Shown here: one piece after another, positions 7,616 through 16,095 of the stretch
How positions within the stretch are numbered: the stretch's first letter is position 1
How the letters are laid out: the number at the start of each line of letters is the position of its first letter
DNA from: Betaproteobacteria bacterium
GTDB taxonomy: Bacteria > Pseudomonadota > Gammaproteobacteria > Burkholderiales > SG8-41
NCBI GenBank assembly: GCA_947467315.1
Contig: CANIID010000008.1
Location: 1 to 42,833 of the forward strand
Reading direction: 5' to 3'
Length of the DNA: 42,833 bases
The notes under the pieces: model-generated
What the model saw: the letters and a program-made list of their open reading frames with translations, nothing else
The model's database searches: none
Told to the model about the DNA's origin: nothing
Program-made: the position numbers and the translations under genes

Positions 7616-9928
7616 ATGCCTGACTCAAGCTTTCAACTCGAAGAAGCCACCATCGGCGAACTGCACGCCGCGATTCAATCAGGGCAGATCACCGTGGTTG
7701 AGGTGGTGCAGCGTTACATCGCCCGCGTGCGCGCCTACAACGGGGTGTCGAGCCTGCTGGTAACCCAGGACGGCGCGACAGTGCCGTCGGCCACCGGGAC
7801 GGTGCGTGGCGGGCAGCCGCTGAAATTTCCCACGCAAACGGTGAAGGCATCCAGATTCCTGCCCGATCTCGACAAATACCAAGGCGCGCCGCTGGAGTTC
7901 GGACGCATGGAAGCCACTGCGTCCGACCGGGAGGTGCAGCAACAGTTCGGCATGATTGCCGGTATTCCCAACGCGGGGCAGGTCAACGCGCTGGCGACGC
8001 TCAATATCCGCGGCGAACGTTCGGTGACGTGCAAGGGCGACTTTGATCTTCATCCGTCGAAGGGGGCGCTGCCCAAGGGCGCGCCGCCGGTGTGCGACCA
8101 GTTTCGCCAACAGCCGGATGCGCTGGAGCGCGCGGCTGAGCTCGACGCGCAGTACGGGCGTAATCCGGATTTGGAAAAGATGCCCATGTATGGCGTGGTG
8201 TTTTCGTTCAAAGATGCGTTCGACACCAATGACATGCGCTCGACTTGCGGTGGCGATGCGGCGTACGACATTGATTTCCCCGCGCGCGATCACATCCTCG
8301 TCGATCAGTTGCGCAACAAGGGCGCGATCATTTTTGCCAAGGCGGTGAACACGGAGTACAACGGTCGCGCGGGCGACCCCGGCGGACGCAACAAGCCGCA
8401 CAAGGTGTTGCCCTCAACGCTCGGTTATCAACGCGCCACCTGGGGCGGCAATCCGTCCAACCCGTACGACACCACGCGCGCGGCGTCGCTCGGTTCAAGC
8501 TCGGGTTCGGCATTGTCGGTCAGCACCAATATGGTGATGGCGAGTCTGGGTGAAGAAACCCGCGCCTCGTGCCGCGGGCCGTCGAATCACAATGCGGTGG
8601 CGCTGATACTGCCGCACAAGGCGATGCTCGGTTTTGACGGTGGTGCGATCGGTGCGGATATTTATTGTGACCGCGCCGGCATCCACTGCCGCAAGATTGC
8701 CGATTGCGCGAAGGTGCTGGATGCCTTGAAGGACAATGAAAACGGTTACTACGATCCGCGCGACGTATACACCACGGTGCCGCGTTCGTCGGTGTTGAGC
8801 ACGCCGTATGTGACTCATGCGAACGCTGCCACCACGTTGAAAGGCATGCGGTTGGGCGTGATCCGCGAATCGATGGCGTATCCGCCCGGCAATAAATCCG
8901 AGGAACCCATCGTCACCGCCGCCGCGCGCGAGATCAAAACCATCCTTGGCGGCAAACTCGGCGCTACGCTGGTGGAATCGTCGCATCGGCACTGGCAACG
9001 AGACCCGGACGTCGAATTGATGACGGTCGATTTTCGTCAGGCGTTGGCGCGGCTGGTGCCGGTGTTTATGCCGGATATTTTATTTCGCCTCAGCAGAGAT
9101 GGGCAGCCCGTGTTTAAGGCATTCGCCGCGGCTGTCGAACCCACGGAATTCGCACCGGGCAAGGTATTTGGTTCGGGCAAGATGAAGCCCATCGATTACC
9201 TCATTGAATTGGCCGATGGCCGCATCGAGCCGCCAGAGAATTTCGACATCGGCACGGTGCAGGATCAAATCCTCGCCAACAGTTTCAGGTTTCACATTCC
9301 GCAATATCTCAAGCGCCGCGCCGCCGATTGGAAATCACGCGGATTTAGTGAAACGCTGGATGACTTCGCCAAACTCAATGCGCGCTCGAAATTCTGGGGT
9401 GATGATGGCCGCGCCGGATTCAAAAACTGGGAAGAAGTCACCGACCCGCGCAATCCGCTGGGCGGGCGGCAGGGCGTGGACGAGCGCATCATGCTGCGCG
9501 AGCTGCTGCGCCGCGTGGACATGATGGTGATCCACGAAAACAAACTCGATTGCCTGGTGCGCGTGCATACCGTGTTTCCGCCGGCGATCATCGGCGGCGC
9601 GCATCAGCCGGGTTATCCCGGCAACACGCGCCCGGAAACGTATTACGGGCCGAATGCCGGGTTGACCGAAATTCTGATACCGGCGGGGTATGTGAGCACC
9701 GCATACGATCCGATTTATAAATTGTCCGCCGACGGCAAGCGTTATGAGATGGCGCACTCCGACAAACCCACGGCGCTCGCCGCACCGGGACTGCCGTTTT
9801 CGCTGGTGTTCCGCGTCGAGCCCGGCAAGGAAGATATTTCGCTCAAGGTGGCTGCGGCGTACGAGGCGGCTTCAAAACGCCGCGTGCCGCCGCCGGCGTT
9901 TGTACCTTTACCGCATCAGGGAAATTGA
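7616..9928 (+). CDS. Amidase-signature-family hydrolase, unusually long
   Basis: 770 residues, against about 450-550 for most amidases. The catalytic core is recognisable: Lys199 in VVFSFKDAFD, the Ser cluster GSSSGSA at 293-299 and the nucleophile Ser318 in ETRASCRGP. In most relatives this last motif is TGGSIRGP, so the oxyanion-hole part is altered. Residues 50-190 form an extra segment before the core, and the C-terminal part (about 430-770) is also extended. There is no signal peptide, so it should be cytoplasmic. AAGGAAT precedes the ATG by 6 bases. The MmgE/PrpD gene follows with one base between stop and start. Expected reaction is hydrolysis of an amide, carbamate or ester; substrate unknown. 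Confidence 0.85.
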   Translation: MPDSSFQLEEATIGELHAAIQSGQITVVEVVQRYIARVRAYNGVSSLLVTQDGATVPSATGTVRGGQPLKFPTQTVKASRFLPDLDKYQGAPLEFGRMEATASDREVQQQFGMIAGIPNAGQVNALATLNIRGERSVTCKGDFDLHPSKGALPKGAPPVCDQFRQQPDALERAAELDAQYGRNPDLEKMPMYGVVFSFKDAFDTNDMRSTCGGDAAYDIDFPARDHILVDQLRNKGAIIFAKAVNTEYNGRAGDPGGRNKPHKVLPSTLGYQRATWGGNPSNPYDTTRAASLGSSSGSALSVSTNMVMASLGEETRASCRGPSNHNAVALILPHKAMLGFDGGAIGADIYCDRAGIHCRKIADCAKVLDALKDNENGYYDPRDVYTTVPRSSVLSTPYVTHANAATTLKGMRLGVIRESMAYPPGNKSEEPIVTAAAREIKTILGGKLGATLVESSHRHWQRDPDVELMTVDFRQALARLVPVFMPDILFRLSRDGQPVFKAFAAAVEPTEFAPGKVFGSGKMKPIDYLIELADGRIEPPENFDIGTVQDQILANSFRFHIPQYLKRRAADWKSRGFSETLDDFAKLNARSKFWGDDGRAGFKNWEEVTDPRNPLGGRQGVDERIMLRELLRRVDMMVIHENKLDCLVRVHTVFPPAIIGGAHQPGYPGNTRPETYYGPNAGLTEILIPAGYVSTAYDPIYKLSADGKRYEMAHSDKPTALAAPGLPFSLVFRVEPGKEDISLKVAAAYEAASKRRVPPPAFVPLPHQGN

Positions 9929-9929
9929 C

Positions 9930-11288
9930 ATGGACAACACCACACAAACGCTGGCGAATTACGTAACCAGCCTGCAATACGATCAATTGCCGGCCAGCGC
10001 AATACACGAAACCAAAAAACGCCTGGTGGATGCCATCGCCTGCGCTATCGGCGGCTACACCAGTGAGCCCGCGCAGATTGCGCGCCGGGTCGCGGCGAAC
10101 AACAGCGGCACGCCGCCGGCGCGATTGTTCGGCACCGGCAAACAAACCTCTATGGAAATGGCGGCGTTCGCCAATGCCGTGATGGTGCGTTACCTCGATT
10201 TTAACGACACCTATATCGCCAAAGGCTCCGGTCACCCCAGCGACATGACGGCCGCGATACTTGCGGTGGCCGAGGCGCAGCGGTGCAGCGGCAAAGACAC
10301 CTTGCTTGCCATCGCGATTGCCTACGAAGTGTATGCCGCGATGGCCGATCAGATCGCGTTGCGCGATCTGGGTTGGGATCAGGGCGTGTTCGCGGTGCTG
10401 GGCACGGCGGCGGGTGTGTCGAAGTTATTGAAGCTCACCATCGCGCAAACCGGCGATGCGCTGGCCATTGCCATTACCGCGAACATCGCCACGCGCCAGA
10501 CGCGCAGCGGCGAACTGGCGATGTGGAAGGGTGTTGCCACTGCCGCCGCCGTGCGCTCAGGGGTGAACGCGGCGCTGTTGGCGCAAGCGGGCATGACCGG
10601 CCCGACGGCGGCGTTTGAGGGCAAGGATGGCGTGTGGGAAAAGGTGACTGGAAAATTTCAGTTGGGCGCCATGGGTAGCGCCACCGTGCCGTTCGGCATC
10701 GAGCGTACCAATCTGAAATTTTTCCCGTCGGAATATCATTCGCAGGCGCCGCTGTGGATCGCACTCGAATTGCGCAAAAAGGTTTCCGTGGCGGACATCG
10801 AAGCCATCAACGTACAAACCTATTTCACCGCGTGGAGCGAAATCGGCAGCGAGCCAGCGAAGTGGGCACCGAAAACCCGCGAAACCGCCGATCACAGCCT
10901 GCCGTATCTGCTGGCGCTGGGGTTCACCGACGGGCGCATTACCGTGGATAGCTTCAGCCAGCAGCGCATCAACGACCCGGCGCTGCGCGCTTTGATGAAC
11001 CGCATCAAGATCGTGGAAAATAAAGAATTCACGCGGCAGTTTCCGCACAAACTGATGACGGAAATCGAAGTCATCACGCGCGATGGAAAACGCTTCGTTG
11101 AATCGGCCCAGTACTCGAAAGGACACGCGAAGAACCCGATGACCGACGCCGACGTGGAAGCCAAGTTCGGCATTTTGTGCGAGGGCTTGATGGCCAATGC
11201 GCAGCGTGATGCCTTGCTCAAATCATTGTGGAACCTCGATCAGGCCGCAGACTTGACCGCGCTGCTGGATTTACTGGTGATGAAGTAG
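9930..11288 (+). CDS. MmgE/PrpD-family protein (copy 1)
   Basis: 452 residues, a normal length. The family includes 2-methylcitrate dehydratase and cis-aconitate decarboxylase and acts on tricarboxylate-like acids. Recognisable parts are TKKRLVDAIACAIGGY, the active-site region YLDFNDTYIAKGSGHPSDM, LGWDQGVFAVLGTAAG and, near the C-terminus, RETADHSLPYLLALGF. The last of these is shared with copy 3 at 33219 but not copy 2 at 29505, so these two are closer paralogues. ATG 9930 follows the amidase stop by one base. The TAG stop is formed by the GTAG of the REP pair that starts at 11285. With many paralogues in one genome it is probably not the housekeeping methylcitrate dehydratase. Confidence 0.9.
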   Translation: MDNTTQTLANYVTSLQYDQLPASAIHETKKRLVDAIACAIGGYTSEPAQIARRVAANNSGTPPARLFGTGKQTSMEMAAFANAVMVRYLDFNDTYIAKGSGHPSDMTAAILAVAEAQRCSGKDTLLAIAIAYEVYAAMADQIALRDLGWDQGVFAVLGTAAGVSKLLKLTIAQTGDALAIAITANIATRQTRSGELAMWKGVATAAAVRSGVNAALLAQAGMTGPTAAFEGKDGVWEKVTGKFQLGAMGSATVPFGIERTNLKFFPSEYHSQAPLWIALELRKKVSVADIEAINVQTYFTAWSEIGSEPAKWAPKTRETADHSLPYLLALGFTDGRITVDSFSQQRINDPALRALMNRIKIVENKEFTRQFPHKLMTEIEVITRDGKRFVESAQYSKGHAKNPMTDADVEAKFGILCEGLMANAQRDALLKSLWNLDQAADLTALLDLLVMK

Positions 11289-11356
11289 GGCGGGAGCCAT
11301 CCCGCCTTCCGTGAGCCGCACCAAAGGCGGGATGCGCTGCGCTCCTCCCGCCCTAC
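11285..11356. repeat. REP pair (REPIN-like), GTAGGGCGGGA arms
   Basis: It opens with GTAGGGCGGGAG and closes with CTCCCGCCCTAC, 72 bases in all, each arm able to fold by itself. The GTAG start contains the TAG stop codon of the MmgE/PrpD gene. GTAG followed by a hairpin is the hallmark of REP sequences acted on by RAYT (TnpA-REP) proteins; no RAYT gene lies in the window. Confidence 0.75.
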
Positions 11357-11396
11357 GAATTGAGAACGACCGACTGCGTGTTAAAGTGATCTTGCC

Positions 11397-12134
11397 ATGA
11401 CCGTTACGCATACCCAGCCTCCCATTCGCGCCCGCATCGGCGTCATCGTGCCCAGCGTCAACACCGTAGTTGAACCCTGGTTCAGCGCGGTATGTCCGCC
11501 GGGTGTAACCCTGCACGCGGCGCGCATGTTCCTCGATAACAACCTCACGTCCGAATCGCTGGTGCGCATGGATCGCGACGAAGGCCTACGCGCGGTGAAG
11601 CAGATCATGAGTTGCAAGCCCGCAAGCGTGGCGTACTGCTGCACGGCGTCCAGCATCGTGCAGGGGCTGGAATACGACGGGCGTTTGAATCACGAGCTGA
11701 ATCACGCGGCCGGCGTGCCTGCGTTCACGGCCACACTGGGTATCATCGAAGCGCTGCACGCGGTGGGCGCAAAACGCATTGCTGTTTGCTCGCCGTACAC
11801 TAAGGCGATTGATGACGCCGAGCATGTGTTTTTTTCCGCCGCCGGATTCGACATTCTCGGTTCGGCGCATCTGGGCATCGCCGATGCATTTGCGCTGGCC
11901 GACCCCACACCCGACGACATTTATGCGCTGTGGAAAAAATCGTGGCATGCCGATGCGGATGCTTCGCTGATTACCTGTCTCAACATGAACTCGCAGGAGG
12001 TGATTGAACGCATTGAAGCGGAAAGCGGCAAGCCGGTGATTACTTCGACGCAGGCGACGCTGTGGAAGCTGCTGCGGGCTGCGGGCGTGCAGGACCGTAT
12101 CGAAGGTTTTGGCACGCTACTCATGGATTTTTAA
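11397..12134 (+). CDS. Maleate isomerase/Asp-Glu racemase-superfamily enzyme (copy 1)
   Basis: 245 residues. The superfamily uses two cysteines for racemisation, cis-trans isomerisation or decarboxylation (maleate isomerase, arylmalonate decarboxylase, Asp racemase). Here Cys81/Cys82 in VAYCCTASS and Cys194 in LITCLNMNS take those places, at spacings very like maleate isomerase. VPSVNTVVEPWF near the N-terminus matches the usual carboxylate-binding PSxNT loop. The gene lies behind the MmgE/PrpD gene and a REP pair. Its TAA stop is inside AT-rich element copy D. It may make or use a cis-dicarboxylate for the neighbouring MmgE/PrpD enzyme; this is inference. A second, clearly different copy is at 38977. 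Confidence 0.85.
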   Translation: MTVTHTQPPIRARIGVIVPSVNTVVEPWFSAVCPPGVTLHAARMFLDNNLTSESLVRMDRDEGLRAVKQIMSCKPASVAYCCTASSIVQGLEYDGRLNHELNHAAGVPAFTATLGIIEALHAVGAKRIAVCSPYTKAIDDAEHVFFSAAGFDILGSAHLGIADAFALADPTPDDIYALWKKSWHADADASLITCLNMNSQEVIERIEAESGKPVITSTQATLWKLLRAAGVQDRIEGFGTLLMDF

Positions 12135-12160
12135 AAAACGCATTAAAAACAAATACTTAC
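12128..12160 (-). repeat. AT-rich dispersed element, copy D
   Basis: On the minus strand it reads GTAAGTATTTGTTTTTAA followed by TGCGTTTTTTAAAAA. It is one of the best matches to the core. It overlaps the stop codon of the maleate-isomerase-like gene and ends 19 bases before the next start. Confidence 0.7.
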
Positions 12161-12179
12161 ATATAAACTTTGAGGCATC

Positions 12180-12428
12180 ATGAACGACACCTACGAAACC
12201 CCGCCGTCACCGTACTGGATGCTCCAATTCATCGTAAAACACGGCGACTGGATCGCGCTAGTCAGCGGCATGTTGCCCTTGCTCGCCAGCATTGCGTGCG
12301 TGGCCGTGTGCGGCATCACGCCCTGGGCCATTGCCGTGGGCGTTGTTGGGTCGGCATTTCTATTTCTGTTGATGCGCAGTTTTGTGGAGCTGGTGCGGGT
12401 TATCGTCGATATGCTGTTGCCCAAGTAG
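12180..12428 (+). CDS. Small membrane protein, function unknown
   Basis: 82 residues. Two hydrophobic segments are visible, about 26-46 (WIALVSGMLPLLASIACVAV) and 48-67 (ITPWAIAVGVVGSAFLFLLM), separated by a very short turn, so a hairpin in the inner membrane is likely. I do not recognise the family. It is too short and has too few helices to be a TctB subunit. GAGG at 12172-12175 precedes the ATG. The TctC start follows the stop with only one base between, which suggests translational coupling. The coupling hints at an accessory role for that receptor, but this is only inference. Confidence 0.6.
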   Translation: MNDTYETPPSPYWMLQFIVKHGDWIALVSGMLPLLASIACVAVCGITPWAIAVGVVGSAFLFLLMRSFVELVRVIVDMLLPK

Positions 12429-12429
12429 C

Positions 12430-13389
12430 ATGCGGTTGCGTTTTGCGGCAGTCACGCTACTGATGAGTGCGGGCGTGGTGTGCGCCCAGCCGTGGCCCAT
12501 TAAGCCGATACGCATGCTGCTGCCGTTCCCGCCCGGCGGCGGCACCGACGCAGTGGCGCGCATGCTCTCGCCGCGTCTGAGTGAAGCCACCGGTCAGCAA
12601 TGGGTGATCGACAATCGCGGCGGCGCGGCGGGCAATATTGCCGCTGAACTCGCGGCGCGCAGCGCGCCCGACGGGCACACCGTGCTGATGGGCTTTTCCA
12701 CGCTGATGACGGTGAACAAAAGCCTCTATCCCAAGGCGCAATTCGATCCGGTGAAAGACTTTTCGCCGGTAACCCATATGGCCGTTTCGCAATATCTGCT
12801 GACGGTGCATCCGGCGGTGGCCGCCAAGTCAATAACGGAACTGGTAGCGCTGGCCAAGGCCAAGCCCGGCGCACTGAACTATGCTTCGGCGGGCGTGGCC
12901 AGTCCGCTGCATCTGAGCGGTGCGCTGTTCAGAAGCCGTGCCGCAGTGAATATTGTGCATATCGCTTACAAAGGCGGCGGCCCGGCCGTGGCCGCGGTGC
13001 TGGCGGGTGAAGCGCAGATGGTGTTTGGCAGCGTCACCGCATCAATGCCGCTGGTGCGCGCCGCCAAACTGCGCGCGCTGGCAGTCACCGGCCTTGCCCG
13101 CTCCAATCTCGCGCCCGAACTGCCGACCCTGCACGAATCCGGCTTCCCGGGCTTCAATGTCACGGCCTGGCAAAGCATGGTGGTGCCGGCAGGCACGCCG
13201 CGCGGGATCGTGATGCGCATGCATGGCGAGATCATCAAGGCGCTGGCCACCCCGGAAGTGACGCGCCTGTTTCACAATATCGGCTATGAGATCACCGGCA
13301 CCACGCCGGAAAAGCTGGCGGAGATTATTCGCGATGAATCACGGCTTTGGGCGCGGGTGATACGCGAGGCGAATATTCGGCCGGAGTAA
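12430..13389 (+). CDS. TctC/Bug-family periplasmic receptor (copy 2)
   Basis: 319 residues. Signal peptide MRLRFAAVTLLMSAGVVCA with a likely cut before QPWPIKPIR; the Cys-Ala end is not followed by a lipobox pattern. Motifs seen: PFPPGGGTDAVAR, WVIDNRGGAAGNIAAELAAR, APDGHTVLMGFSTLMTVN, HIAYKGGGPAVAAVLAGE and LWARVIREANIRPE. The GFSTLMTVN segment resembles the GFSNVLTVNP and GFNTILTVNP segments of copies 6 and 8, so these three may form a subgroup with related ligands. The start is one base after the small membrane protein gene. A REP pair follows the stop. Confidence 0.95.
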   Translation: MRLRFAAVTLLMSAGVVCAQPWPIKPIRMLLPFPPGGGTDAVARMLSPRLSEATGQQWVIDNRGGAAGNIAAELAARSAPDGHTVLMGFSTLMTVNKSLYPKAQFDPVKDFSPVTHMAVSQYLLTVHPAVAAKSITELVALAKAKPGALNYASAGVASPLHLSGALFRSRAAVNIVHIAYKGGGPAVAAVLAGEAQMVFGSVTASMPLVRAAKLRALAVTGLARSNLAPELPTLHESGFPGFNVTAWQSMVVPAGTPRGIVMRMHGEIIKALATPEVTRLFHNIGYEITGTTPEKLAEIIRDESRLWARVIREANIRPE

Positions 13390-13415
13390 GCAAATAGACT
13401 ATCTACGCAGCCGGT

Positions 13416-13526
13416 GTAGGTTGGCGCCGAGCCTGCGAAGCCCAACACAGCCGTTCGTGGTAAAGCAACGAGCATCCACGTTTCCAACGTGTGTTGTTGG
13501 GCTTCGCAAGCTCAGCGCCAACCTAC
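13416..13526. repeat. REP pair (REPIN-like), GTAGGTTGGCGC arms
   Basis: 111 bases. The left arm starts GTAGGTTGGCGCCGAGCC and the right arm ends GCTCAGCGCCAACCTAC; the arms are nearly perfect inverted copies of about 31 bases, including GAAGCCCAAC against GTTGGGCTTC. It lies between convergent genes (TctC copy 2 and the flavoprotein) and may also help end transcription. Confidence 0.75.
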
Positions 13527-13539
13527 AAATGCCTGCTTC

Positions 13540-15057
13540 TCACGCGACATAAAGCGCGGCATTCCTGCCTGCGATCCGTCCCGACACAAACGCCCAACTC
13601 AAGTGATGTCCGTGGCCTTCCAGCAGCATGCCGCTTTGGCCGTTGGCGCCAGCGGCGTATAGACCGGGAATAATTTGTTCGTTTTTGCCCACCACTTCCA
13701 GATTCAGCGTGACCTTGAGCCCGCCGTTGGTGAAGATGATGTAGGCCTTGGCGGGGCCGAGCGCGTAGAGCGGCGGCTTCACGATGGCGGGGCGCTCGCC
13801 ACGCATAGGAGAATCACCGGTTTGTAAGCCCGCGTTGTAATCCGCCAGGGTTTTTTCCACGGCGGCGCGGGGTAGTTGCATGCTGGCGGCGAGTTCGCCC
13901 GGCGTGGCTGCACAATGAAAGATATCCTGCCGCGTACGGCGGTAGTCTTCCAGATAGGCATAGCCGACGGAAGGTGCGGTGGAGATGAAATGCGGCCATT
14001 GCTGGTAGCGATCTGCCACGGTGCTGTCGAAAATCATCCATGCCAGGCCGTCCGGCCGCGTTGCCGCACTGTGCGCGGGTTGATCGCGCTCGTCGCCAAA
14101 GCGCAGGCCGTCGCGATCCACGAGTATTGCGCCGTGTTCATAGAGGCTTTTCTCGGGCGCCAGCGCGGTGGTGAGATAGTTCATCAGCACGGGACGCAGG
14201 ATGCGCTTGGGCAGATGATCAAATCCCCAGTGCAGCAGTTTGGTGATCGCGGGCAGCGGCGGCAGTCGTTGTTCCAGCGTGGTGTGCATGGGTGGCACAA
14301 AGCGCAGGATCGGGCCACGGATGTAGTCGCCGTTGATCACGGTGCCACCGCAGTCCATGCCCATGCGGATGCCGTCGCCGGTGTTGGTGACGTTGACTGC
14401 ATCGACGTTGGCGATGAGTTCCGATGAAAAGCGCGCCTTGAGTTCACGGCCGCCGCTGTAGTCGCCGGCGGCGAGCACTACGCCTTTGCGGGCGATGTAC
14501 TCGCAGGTCGTGCCATCTGGCTCGCGCGCTATCACGCCGCGCGCACGACCGTTGTCGATGATGAGTTTTTGCGCTTCGGTATTCAGGTGTATGGCCACAC
14601 CCTGTTTCGTGCAATGGCGCCCCAGCAGATACGGAAACGCGCGCGAATTCGGCAGCACGTTGTGCATGCGGGGGCGGCGGTGCGGTGGTTCGGGGAAGGG
14701 GCCAACGAATTCCAGACCGGCGGATAGCAGCCATTCAAACATCGCCGGCGAGTGATCGCATAACACGCGGCCCAGTTCGAAATTGTCGCGGTGTTCGAGC
14801 TTGAGTGCAGATGAGAATAGCTTCAGGTCTTCGAGATGATCTTGCGGGTTGTCGGTGATGCCTGCTTTGCGTTGATGCGGGGTTTGCGTGGCGGTGACGG
14901 AGCCGACGGACCATGCGGTTGAGCCGCCGAGCTGCGGATTTTTTTCGAGCAGGATGACTTCGGCGCCTGCGCTGCGGGCAGAGCTGGCGGCGGCTAGGGC
15001 TGCGCCGCCACCGCCGACTACGATGACGTCGGTTTCGATACGTGCGGCAGTTGGCAT
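13540..15057 (-). CDS. FAD-dependent oxidoreductase, fumarate reductase/KstD-like (copy 1)
   Basis: 505 residues from ATG 15057; GTG 15066 would add three. The FAD-binding Rossmann motif is DVIVVGGGGAALAAA (Gly15-Gly18) with Glu38 in ILLEKN for the ribose. GGSTAWSVGSVTATQT follows, as in succinate dehydrogenase/fumarate reductase-type flavoproteins, and the C-terminal FAD segment is GLYAAGANGQSGMLLEGHGHHL. No signal peptide or haem motif is present, so it is a soluble cytoplasmic enzyme that probably introduces or removes a C=C bond next to a carbonyl. It is the last gene of the long minus-strand run. A paralogue with the same architecture (EPPHRRPRMHNVLPNS against EPPHRKPRMHQIMPNS) lies at 24453 beyond the other end of that run. 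Confidence 0.88.
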   Translation of the reverse strand: MPTAARIETDVIVVGGGGAALAAASSARSAGAEVILLEKNPQLGGSTAWSVGSVTATQTPHQRKAGITDNPQDHLEDLKLFSSALKLEHRDNFELGRVLCDHSPAMFEWLLSAGLEFVGPFPEPPHRRPRMHNVLPNSRAFPYLLGRHCTKQGVAIHLNTEAQKLIIDNGRARGVIAREPDGTTCEYIARKGVVLAAGDYSGGRELKARFSSELIANVDAVNVTNTGDGIRMGMDCGGTVINGDYIRGPILRFVPPMHTTLEQRLPPLPAITKLLHWGFDHLPKRILRPVLMNYLTTALAPEKSLYEHGAILVDRDGLRFGDERDQPAHSAATRPDGLAWMIFDSTVADRYQQWPHFISTAPSVGYAYLEDYRRTRQDIFHCAATPGELAASMQLPRAAVEKTLADYNAGLQTGDSPMRGERPAIVKPPLYALGPAKAYIIFTNGGLKVTLNLEVVGKNEQIIPGLYAAGANGQSGMLLEGHGHHLSWAFVSGRIAGRNAALYVA

Positions 15058-15146
15058 TACCAACACCGTCGTTCTGGCGGAGGCCAGAACCCAGGTTGTA
15101 AGACTATGCGAAGCATCTGAATAAGGGCCCTGCGTGGAATTGTGTT

Positions 15147-15251
15147 TCCCCCCTTCCTACATCCCCCGCGTCGCAGGGGGAGGGGATACTGGCCTTCGCT
15201 AGAATGACGGGTTGGGATTTTTTTGCGCCTAACTCCTCACGCCTCACGCCT
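15147..15251. repeat. GC-rich palindrome and TCACGCC heptamer array
   Basis: The first part (15147-15190) folds CCCCCTTCC/CATCCCCC against AGGGGGAGGGGA. The second part (15225-15251) is a short array of the heptamer CTCACGC/CCTCACG. The array overlaps the stop codon of the SDR gene (read on the minus strand, AAGGCGTGAGGCGTGAGG contains the TGA). The same heptamer occurs at 17182-17218 and 18021-18103. Confidence 0.65.
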
Positions 15252-16095
15252 TATAAGGATACTCGTTAAACCGCTCTTCCCAATCGCAAACGTTATCCTT
15301 GGTGTAATCCAGCGCATACCAACGCGGGAAGCCGTGCAGCGTTTGCCCGCCGTCGATCATGATGCCTTCGCCGTTGATGTACGAGGCGTCGTCCGACAGC
15401 AAAAACGCCACCAGCTTGGCGACATCCTGCGGCTTGCCCCAGCGGCCGACGGGCGTTTCGCGGATCAGCATGCGCTGCATGCGTTCATCGCGCAGCATGG
15501 GCGTGGTCATGCCGGTTTCGATCACGCCGGGCAGTATGGCATTGACGTTGATGCGGTAGTTGCCGAGTTCGGCGGCCATGTGCTTCATCAGCATTTCGAC
15601 GGCGGCTTTGGAAGCGCAATACGCGCCGAGTTGATCGGCGATTACTTTTGATCCGCTGGATGCAGTCAACACCATCTTGCCGCCTTTCCCGCGCGCGATC
15701 ATGCGCTTGGCGACTTCCTGGCATACATAGAACGTGCCGTTCAAATTGACCTGCATGATGAAATCCCAGTCGGCTTTTTTCATGTCGACGATGGGCACGA
15801 ATTTGCCGGTGCCGGCATTGGCGAACAGCAAGTCGATCTGGCCGTAGTGCGCTGCGACTTCGGCCACCATCGCTTCGACGCTTTCGCCTTTGGCTTGATC
15901 GAATACAAAGGCTTTTGCGCCTTTGTCGTTCATCGCAGCCGTGTTGCAGAGGGCAACGGTTTCTTCGGCGATTTCGGGCTTGCGGTCAGCTACAGCAACC
16001 ATCGCGCCGCGCGATGCCAACTCTACGCAGGTGCCTTGGCCAAGGCCACGGCCACCACCAGTGACCAATGCCACTTTTCCTTTAAAATCAATCAT
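15244..16095 (-). CDS. SDR-family oxidoreductase (copy 1)
   Basis: 283 residues, about 30 longer than a minimal SDR because of a C-terminal tail with WYALDYTKDNVCDWEERF. The cofactor motif TGGGRGLG is at 12-19 and NAG at 93-95. The catalytic residues are Ser near 146-149 in TASSGS, Tyr159 and Lys163 in YCASK. Asp37 after the second strand suggests NAD rather than NADP. The start codon directly follows the BKACE stop (TAA-ATG), so the pair is coupled. Likely role: oxidation of a hydroxyacyl intermediate to the keto form that BKACE or its product needs; this is inference from gene order. The stop codon is in a heptamer repeat array. Confidence 0.88.
   Translation of the reverse strand: MIDFKGKVALVTGGGRGLGQGTCVELASRGAMVAVADRKPEIAEETVALCNTAAMNDKGAKAFVFDQAKGESVEAMVAEVAAHYGQIDLLFANAGTGKFVPIVDMKKADWDFIMQVNLNGTFYVCQEVAKRMIARGKGGKMVLTASSGSKVIADQLGAYCASKAAVEMLMKHMAAELGNYRINVNAILPGVIETGMTTPMLRDERMQRMLIRETPVGRWGKPQDVAKLVAFLLSDDASYINGEGIMIDGGQTLHGFPRWYALDYTKDNVCDWEERFNEYPYKA

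Noticed and set aside
12180-12428. Small membrane protein as a TctB subunit
   Set aside because: TctB has about 150 residues and four membrane helices; this one has 82 and two, without the TctB pattern.
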